This document shows positions 6,758 through 10,316 of a stretch of DNA of 10,316 nt, in pieces. The translations under genes were made by a program, and so were the position numbers. Each line of letters begins with the position of its first letter. Position 1 is the stretch's first letter. The notes under the pieces were generated by a model. It had not been told where the DNA came from, ran no database searches, and worked only from the letters and a program-made list of their open reading frames with translations. The stretch covers positions 1 to 10,316 of the forward strand of contig DKNW01000081.1 in assembly GCA_002469805.1 (NCBI GenBank), in the 5' to 3' direction. Source of the stretch: Rhodobiaceae bacterium UBA7378. Lineage in GTDB: Bacteria > Pseudomonadota > Alphaproteobacteria > RS24.

Positions 6758-6951
6758 TGATTATTATTTCAACGGCCATTGGTTTAGCTGCGCGCGCCAG
6801 CGAGGGTATCTGCACAAATTTTAACCAACCACACCAATCCGTGCCTATTATTTGGGCGCTTGGCCGGCCACGCCTGTGCTTCACCCTGCGACTCTGTCGC
6901 CCAAACAACCCGACGCAATGGCGCGACACAAAGCTAGACGGGGAGCAACGA
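6758..6951. other. Non-coding upstream region between divergent amtB and the hydroxylase gene
   Basis: I see no convincing gene here. The part near amtB is AT-rich (6753-6775). Two dyads lie nearer the hydroxylase: a perfect 10-bp palindrome TGGCCGGCCA at 6861-6870 (one mismatch out, it extends two more pairs to 6858-6873), and GCGAC-TCT-GTCGC at 6888-6900. Either could be an operator. No -35/-10 pair for the plus-strand gene stands out; AAGCTAGAC near 6931-6939 is a weak candidate -10 of alphaproteobacterial type. A GGGGAG ribosome binding site is at 6940-6945. Confidence 0.5.
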
Positions 6952-6996
6952 ATGAGGCAGGGTGCACTATATGGCGGGCAATGCAGAAACCAATGA
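6952..6996 (+). other. Short out-of-frame upstream ORF overlapping the hydroxylase start
   Basis: ATG at 6952 is preceded by GGGGAG at 6940-6945 with 6-nt spacing, the best ribosome binding site in this area. It opens a 14-codon frame (MRQGALYGGQCRNQ) that stops with TGA at 6994-6996, so it overlaps the first 26 nt of the hydroxylase CDS in another frame. It could be a regulatory leader peptide, a coupling device, or the remnant of a shifted start. Its translation is inferred only from the site. Confidence 0.4.
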
Positions 6997-8287
6997 TGTA
7001 ACGACAGGGTTTGATGTCGCCATGTATGATGTCGCTATCGTCGGGCGCGGGAATTCGGCCGCGCTGACAGCTCTTGCGCTCGCGCAAAACGGGTTTTCGG
7101 TCTGGACAGAAGCTGGCATGACGACTGGCATAACAACTGGCACATCAGGCAGTCAACCGGAGAGCCAATCAGATCATCTGTGGCAACGCGTGCTGGCCCT
7201 AAGCCCAGCGGCGCGCCATGCGCTCGAAATGCTGGGGGTCTGGCAACATCTCGCGGCGGGGCACGCGCCCGTGGCCGATATAGCCGTGGGCGGCGCGACA
7301 GACAAAGACCTGCCCCTCAGATTTGCACTCGGTGCAGAGACGGATCAGCCGGTCGATCTCCTGTCTTATATTGTGAGCGTACCAGACATCACTGCCGCCG
7401 TAAGTGGGGCTTTGCACGCCTGTGCGGCGCAAAAAAACTCGACGCTCACCAGCGCCGCTCACGCGGCAGAGGCATTTTGCGGCGACACCGGCACGCTCAC
7501 CCTCGCTGATGGCAGCCAAGCCCGCGTGCATTTGTTGGTCGATGCCAGCGGCGCGCACTCAGCCTGGCGCCAGCACGCCGGTATTGCATGCTGGCGGCAC
7601 GCCTATGGGCAAGATGCGTTGACCGCTGAAATTCAATTATCAGCCCCGCACGGAAATGTTGCACGGCAGGCTTTCCTACCCGACGGCCCACTCGCGCTTC
7701 TGCCCCTGCCAGCGCAGGACCGTGCGGCGCTTGTCTGGTCTTTGCCGGCGCGCAAAGCCCGTGCACTATCGCGCGTCGACGCGTCGGTTTTTGACCATGA
7801 GTTAAATAGGAGCGGGCGTGATTTTTTTGGCTCCATGCACCGCATCGGGACGTGCGGCCGCCAGCCGCTTATGCTGCAATTAGCCGAAAAATTCACCGGC
7901 CCGCGCCTTGCGCTTATTGGCGAGGCTGCCCATGTCATCCACCCGCTTGCGGGGCAGGGCATGAACCTAACTTTGCGCGATATTGGCGCGTTGACCGATG
8001 CACTGGTTGGCGCGCGCAAGCTGGGGCTCAATTGCGGCGACGCGGCTATGCTTGATGAATATGTCGTTCACCGGCGCAGCGATGCCATGGTCAGCGCCTT
8101 GGCGACCCATGCGCTTTGCGGCCTGTTTACGGGCCGCGCACCAGTGAGATGGCTTGCTGCAGCGGGCATGCGAGGGGTCGGGCAGCTAGGCGAAGCTTGG
8201 CCTGATTTGAAACAGCGTTTTCGCGCTCAAGCGGATCTCGGGACCGGCAATGCGTCACGGCTTTTTGGTGGCACTGGCATAATTTAG
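6971..8287 (+). CDS. UbiH/UbiF/VisC-family FAD-dependent monooxygenase (ubiquinone hydroxylase-like)
   Basis: This 438-aa flavoprotein resembles the class A monooxygenases that hydroxylate the aromatic ring in ubiquinone synthesis (UbiH, UbiF, UbiL, UbiM, Coq6). Evidence: an N-terminal Rossmann fold YDVAIVGRGNSAALTALALA (19-38), an RVLALSPAARHALEMLGVW stretch (73-91) matching the family's 'RalALs...LG(l)W', the middle motif LLVDASGAHSAWR (188-200), and the C-terminal GEAAHVIHPLAGQGMNLTLRD (317-337) that contacts FAD. Each of the three fingerprints departs at one usual position: the last Gly of GxGxxG is Ala 30, the Asp of ADG is Ser 193, and the Asp of GDAAH is Glu 317. I cannot say which ring carbon it acts on. 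The start is uncertain: I took ATG 6971 (AGGG 8 nt upstream); GTG 6962 and ATG 7022 (just before YDVAIVG) are alternatives. A 15-bp near-repeat at 7010-7039 duplicates FDVAM/YDVAI. It is divergent from amtB and convergent with UPF0434. Confidence 0.88.
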   Translation: MAGNAETNDVTTGFDVAMYDVAIVGRGNSAALTALALAQNGFSVWTEAGMTTGITTGTSGSQPESQSDHLWQRVLALSPAARHALEMLGVWQHLAAGHAPVADIAVGGATDKDLPLRFALGAETDQPVDLLSYIVSVPDITAAVSGALHACAAQKNSTLTSAAHAAEAFCGDTGTLTLADGSQARVHLLVDASGAHSAWRQHAGIACWRHAYGQDALTAEIQLSAPHGNVARQAFLPDGPLALLPLPAQDRAALVWSLPARKARALSRVDASVFDHELNRSGRDFFGSMHRIGTCGRQPLMLQLAEKFTGPRLALIGEAAHVIHPLAGQGMNLTLRDIGALTDALVGARKLGLNCGDAAMLDEYVVHRRSDAMVSALATHALCGLFTGRAPVRWLAAAGMRGVGQLGEAWPDLKQRFRAQADLGTGNASRLFGGTGII

Positions 8288-8310
8288 CACGCGCCTAAAA
8301 GCGTCAGATT

Positions 8311-8502
8311 TCACGCGTCAAGCGACCGGGCTTCCTCAGGCAACATGATCGGTATGCCATCGCGGATGGGGTAGGCGAGCTTGGCGGCGTCAGATATAAG
8401 CTCATGCGTCGCCGCATCGTAGCGCAGGCTGGTGCGCGTGACCGGACAAACTAGGATTTCCAGCAGAGCGCTATCGGGTGCATTGGTTTCGATTTCATTC
8501 AT
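8311..8502 (-). CDS. UPF0434 / Trm112-like small protein, 63 aa
   Basis: This is a small conserved protein of the UPF0434 (YcaR-like, Trm112p-like) family. The core LLEILVCPVTRTSLRYD, then ELISDAAKLAYPIRDGIPIMLPEEAR, is the standard family sequence over its full length. The family folds as a small zinc-ribbon-derived domain; this copy keeps only one Cys (in VCPV), as do many bacterial members, so zinc binding is doubtful. The molecular role in bacteria is not established; eukaryotic Trm112 activates methyltransferases, which cannot be transferred directly. I chose ATG 8502 (MNEIETNAP); an in-frame GTG at 8511 would add three residues. The N-terminal ten residues and the ribosome site lie in a 13-bp tandem repeat, and no good Shine-Dalgarno is visible, so initiation may depend on ribosomes arriving from the LON gene 72 bp upstream. 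It ends 23 bp from the convergent hydroxylase stop; I see no clear terminator between them. Confidence 0.9.
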   Translation of the reverse strand: MNEIETNAPDSALLEILVCPVTRTSLRYDAATHELISDAAKLAYPIRDGIPIMLPEEARSLDA

Positions 8503-8541
8503 CGATTTCACTCATCGGCTTTACTCATCGGTTTTACGCGC
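8490..8541. repeat. 13-bp tandem repeat over the UPF0434 start
   Basis: Plus-strand units are CGATTTCATTCAT (8490-8502), CGATTTCACTCAT (8503-8515), CGGCTTTACTCAT (8516-8528) and a degenerate partial unit beginning CGGTTTTAC (8529-8541). Read on the minus strand, each of the three full units begins with ATGA, so ATG codons lie at 8528, 8515 and 8502, one in each reading frame. The first two open 6-codon frames ending in TGA a few bases inside the next unit; only the last enters UPF0434. An earlier ATG at 8567 opens a 19-codon frame (MTPQVNEPQRVKP...) that joins the first of these and stops at 8508. Confidence 0.85.
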
Positions 8542-8574
8542 TGGGGTTCATTCACTTGGGGGGTCATTTCTTGC

Positions 8575-9243
8575 TTATTGTACGGAGTTGTCGTTGCTGC
8601 CCGTGGCCATGGCCATTTGCGCCAAAACCATCTCTGTCAGCGCAATCAAAATCTCCGCGCGCTCCGAAAGGCTCTCGGCTTCGAGCAGCGCCTGTTTTTC
8701 CTTCAGACCATAGGGGCTGATGATCGACAGGGAATTGACCAATGCCTCATTACCCGATTGCTCGATCGCTTCCCAATCAGCTGACATATTATTAGCTTCA
8801 AGATATCGCCGCAGCACATCCACCAACCCGTCGCGATTGACATCAAGCGCCCCAATATCAGCAATTAGGTCACTATCATATGCGCGGTAATCGGCTTCAA
8901 CCTGCCGATAGGGGGTGAGAACTTCCAGCTCCTGTTGCACGCGAAAACGCGCAATACCGGTTAAACTAACAATCATGCGACCGTCTTCGGTTTCGCTGAA
9001 AGAGGTAATGCGACCAACACAACCCACGTGCTGCAGGGGCGCGCCTTCTTCGGCGGCCTCATCGCCGGGCTGGATAATCCCCAGTACACGACCCCGGCCC
9101 AGCGCATCTTCGAACATGGACAGATAGCGCGGCTCAAAAATATTTAGCGGCAATTGTCCGCGTGGCAGCAGCAGTGCGCCCTCCAGCGGAAACACAGGCA
9201 GCTGTTCGGGCAATTGATCAACGGTTTCATAAAACGCAGGCAT
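8575..9243 (-). CDS. LON substrate-binding-domain protein (no protease domain)
   Basis: This 222-aa protein consists of the N-terminal substrate-binding domain of Lon protease (PF02190 type) as a stand-alone unit. The diagnostic start is LPVFPLEGALLLPRGQLPLNIFEPRYLSM (15-43), followed by GCVGRITSFSETEDGRMIVSLTGIARFRV (74-102) and a helical C-terminal part (about 125-215). There is no AAA+ or Ser-Lys protease module, so it cannot degrade proteins itself. A role as substrate adaptor or regulator is often proposed but unproven; I assign none. The ATG at 9243 has AGGAAG 4 nt upstream, overlapping the stop of the thioredoxin gene that ends 8 bp before it, so the two are probably cotranscribed. This thioredoxin-LON-UPF0434 order is, from memory, common in alphaproteobacteria. 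Confidence 0.9.
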   Translation of the reverse strand: MPAFYETVDQLPEQLPVFPLEGALLLPRGQLPLNIFEPRYLSMFEDALGRGRVLGIIQPGDEAAEEGAPLQHVGCVGRITSFSETEDGRMIVSLTGIARFRVQQELEVLTPYRQVEADYRAYDSDLIADIGALDVNRDGLVDVLRRYLEANNMSADWEAIEQSGNEALVNSLSIISPYGLKEKQALLEAESLSERAEILIALTEMVLAQMAMATGSNDNSVQ

Positions 9244-9251
9244 CTGGCTTC

Positions 9252-10160
9252 CTAACTGAACAGAATGGATGAAAGCCGCCGGCGCGCAGCAGCAACAAGG
9301 TCGTCGCCAGCACCATAAGCATCGAAAAACTCGAGCAGTTGTTTTCGGGCGCGCTCTTCCTCCCAGTCACGTTTGCGCGCGACAATTTCCAACAATGCGT
9401 CCATGGCTTCTTCGCGTTGGCCAGCCCCATGATATACTAACGCCAGATCGAACCGTACTTGATGATTGTTCGGATCAGCAGCCAGCATGTCCAACAAGGC
9501 TTGGGCGTCATCGCCAAGCTCATCTGTTTTGGCCGCCAGCGCAATCGTCGCGCGTGCCGATGCCAGCTCAGGATCGTTGGCCCCCTCGGGAGCCATAGCA
9601 AGAATTTGCTCAGCTTGCTCCAAATTACCGGCGGCGAAGTGCGCCTGTGCCAAACCTGCAATCGCACCAATATGGGCCGGGTCCTGCTTCAACACCTCAC
9701 CGTAAACTTGTGCAGCGCTCGCCATATCGCCTTGGTCCATGGCTTGCGCGGCCATGGCCAACATTTCTTCTAGCGGCGAAGCACCCAGCTCATCCCCCAA
9801 ATGGCGGGTGACGAATTCCTTGATCTGGCTTTCCGGTAGCGCGCCCATAAACCCATCAACCGGGCGGCCGTCTTTGAAAGCGAAAACAGCGGGAATGGAC
9901 TGAACTTGTAATTGCTGGGCAACCGCCGGATGCTCGTCAATATTCATTTTCGCCAACTTCACAGCGCCATTGGCCTGCGCCGTCACCTGCTCAAGCAAGG
10001 GGGTTAGCTGCTTGCATGGGCCGCACCACGGCGCCCATAAATCAAGCAATACCAGCTGATCATTGGATGCCTCAATAACATCGGCCATAAAACTTTCAGT
10101 TGTTACATCGACAATCGTGGCGGCAGTGCCTTCGGCCGCGGCAGGAGAAACGGGTTCCAT
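9252..10160 (-). CDS. Thioredoxin-domain co-chaperone with C-terminal TPR-like repeats
   Basis: This 302-aa protein has an N-terminal thioredoxin fold with active site WAPWCGPCK (Cys 46, Cys 49) and the cis-proline in QSIPAVFAF (Pro 90), followed by an alanine-rich helical region (about 125-300) of TPR-like repeats. It is the layout of the E. coli YbbN/CnoX family, which holds unfolding proteins and works with GroEL/DnaK under oxidative stress. Unlike E. coli YbbN, whose second active-site Cys is missing, this copy has an intact CGPC pair and so may keep redox activity. It is cytoplasmic by the absence of a signal peptide. I chose the ATG at 10160 (AGGA 6 nt upstream) over an upstream in-frame start that would add 22 residues not resembling the family. 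It is first in the operon with the LON-domain and UPF0434 genes. No clear promoter is visible upstream. Confidence 0.92.
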   Translation of the reverse strand: MEPVSPAAAEGTAATIVDVTTESFMADVIEASNDQLVLLDLWAPWCGPCKQLTPLLEQVTAQANGAVKLAKMNIDEHPAVAQQLQVQSIPAVFAFKDGRPVDGFMGALPESQIKEFVTRHLGDELGASPLEEMLAMAAQAMDQGDMASAAQVYGEVLKQDPAHIGAIAGLAQAHFAAGNLEQAEQILAMAPEGANDPELASARATIALAAKTDELGDDAQALLDMLAADPNNHQVRFDLALVYHGAGQREEAMDALLEIVARKRDWEEERARKQLLEFFDAYGAGDDLVAAARRRLSSILFS

Positions 10161-10235
10161 GAAATTTCCTTTCGAGCCTAAGATGGGGCTTTTATCCCCG
10201 CTTGCCAACCCCGGATATTGCCGCACGCTCAGGGC

Positions 10236-10264
10236 TTGTAAAATTCGCGCTGATGGTGCATAAC
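10236..10264 (+). promoter_or_regulatory. Candidate promoter for the tRNA gene
   Basis: TTGTAA (10236-10241) and CATAAC (10259-10264) are spaced by 17 nt, each matching the sigma-70 consensus at 4 of 6. A start near 10271 gives a 26-nt precursor leader before the tRNA 5' end. Confidence 0.45.
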
Positions 10265-10271
10265 ACGCCTC

Positions 10272-10285
10272 TCCGGTTCACCGGA
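10272..10285 (+). other. Short hairpin in the tRNA leader
   Basis: TCCGG-TTCA-CCGGA forms a perfect 5-bp stem with a 4-nt loop, 11 nt before the mature tRNA 5' end. It would be in the part removed by RNase P. Its position may be coincidental. Confidence 0.4.
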
Positions 10286-10296
10286 AAATCTGTGAT

Positions 10297-10316
10297 GCGG
10301 GCGTAGCTCAGGGGTA
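10297..10316 (+). tRNA. tRNA, 5' end only, probably tRNA-Gly(GCC)
   Basis: The last 20 bases show a 7-nt acceptor strand GCGGGCG, the universal U8-A9 (written TA) and a D-arm start GCTCAGGGGTA, the standard 5' tRNA pattern. The exact string is, from memory, that of alphaproteobacterial tRNA-Gly with anticodon GCC. The anticodon and the 3' acceptor strand lie beyond the window, so the tRNA call is strong and the amino acid tentative. Confidence 0.85.

Larger units (their letters stand above)
10161..10296. other. Divergent intergenic region between thioredoxin gene and tRNA
   Basis: This 136-bp gap holds the candidate tRNA promoter and leader hairpin. For the minus-strand thioredoxin gene the best pair I find is TTTACA (10242-10237) and AATATC (10219-10214), spaced 17 nt; the -10 is poor (3 of 6), so I do not call a promoter. 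A GGGG/CCCC hairpin-like stretch around 10186-10200 would lie in the thioredoxin leader. Confidence 0.4.

Noticed and set aside
6805..6830. NtrC-type site upstream of amtB
   Set aside because: Only a TGCAC half is present; I cannot see the partner half at the right spacing.
6757..6996. Plus-strand 79-codon open frame across the amtB-hydroxylase gap
   Set aside because: It starts at a TTG with no ribosome site, its composition is unlike a protein, and it covers the amtB promoter. Only its last 14 codons, which have a good site at 6940-6945, are kept as a possible leader ORF.
8288..8310. Bidirectional terminator between the convergent hydroxylase and UPF0434 genes
   Set aside because: Only short GC matches are present, with no stable stem plus T-tract on either strand.
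8490..8541. CRISPR-like array or phase-variation switch
   Set aside because: The 13-bp units are directly adjacent with no spacers, so it is not CRISPR. Each unit junction carries a stop, so copy changes would not fuse the upstream frame to UPF0434 in the usual on/off manner.
1..10316. Mobile element, prophage, defence island or new biosynthetic cluster
   Set aside because: All complete genes but one belong to core families in an alphaproteobacterial-type order. I found no recombinase, terminal inverted repeats or attachment-site duplication; the tRNA at the right edge is cut off, so integration on its far side cannot be judged.

Overview
The window looks like ordinary chromosomal core sequence from a moderately GC-rich alphaproteobacterium. 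The pointers are the gene set and order (dapC-ftsK-lolA-unknown-xth on one strand, thioredoxin-LON-UPF0434 on the same strand, a UbiH-type hydroxylase on the other), the alphaproteobacterial style of the UPF0434 and thioredoxin/TPR proteins, and a 5' tRNA end that resembles alphaproteobacterial tRNA-Gly(GCC). I cannot name the order or genus. I see no transposase, integrase, phage gene, CRISPR array or toxin-antitoxin pair, and no large new system. The points of interest are small-scale: gene starts, leaders and short tandem repeats.

Layout. Positions 1-5311 hold a tightly packed minus-strand cluster read from right to left: dapC (PLP aminotransferase of the lysine/diaminopimelate route), ftsK (DNA translocase), lolA (lipoprotein carrier), an unrecognised acidic alanine-rich protein, and the 5' part of xth (exonuclease III), which runs off the left edge. 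Gene joints overlap by 1 nt (dapC/ftsK), are 2 nt apart (ftsK/lolA), overlap by 4 nt (lolA/unknown) and are 47 nt apart (unknown/xth), so cotranscription and partial translational coupling are likely. Between amtB and dapC (5312-5462) lies a strong minus-strand intrinsic terminator whose U-tract directly abuts the dapC Shine-Dalgarno sequence. Transcription of the cluster from upstream must therefore pass a terminator.

Positions 5463-6680 encode an Amt-type ammonium channel on the minus strand, with a promoter region (6714-6747) in which a perfect TATAAT box is embedded in a sigma-54-like -24/-12 element. A gap of about 290 bp separates it from a divergent plus-strand FAD hydroxylase of the UbiH/UbiF/VisC family (6971-8287). 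That gene's start is overlapped by a short out-of-frame ORF with a better ribosome binding site.

From the right, a second minus-strand operon runs thioredoxin/TPR co-chaperone (9252-10160), LON-substrate-binding-domain protein (8575-9243) and UPF0434/Trm112-like small protein (8311-8502). It converges on the hydroxylase with 23 bp between stops. The UPF0434 start lies in a 13-bp tandem repeat that places three ATG codons in three successive reading frames. The right edge carries the first 20 nt of a plus-strand tRNA, probably tRNA-Gly.

Together the genes serve housekeeping roles: cell-wall/lysine precursor synthesis, chromosome segregation at division, outer-membrane lipoprotein delivery, DNA repair, nitrogen uptake, quinone synthesis and protein folding.
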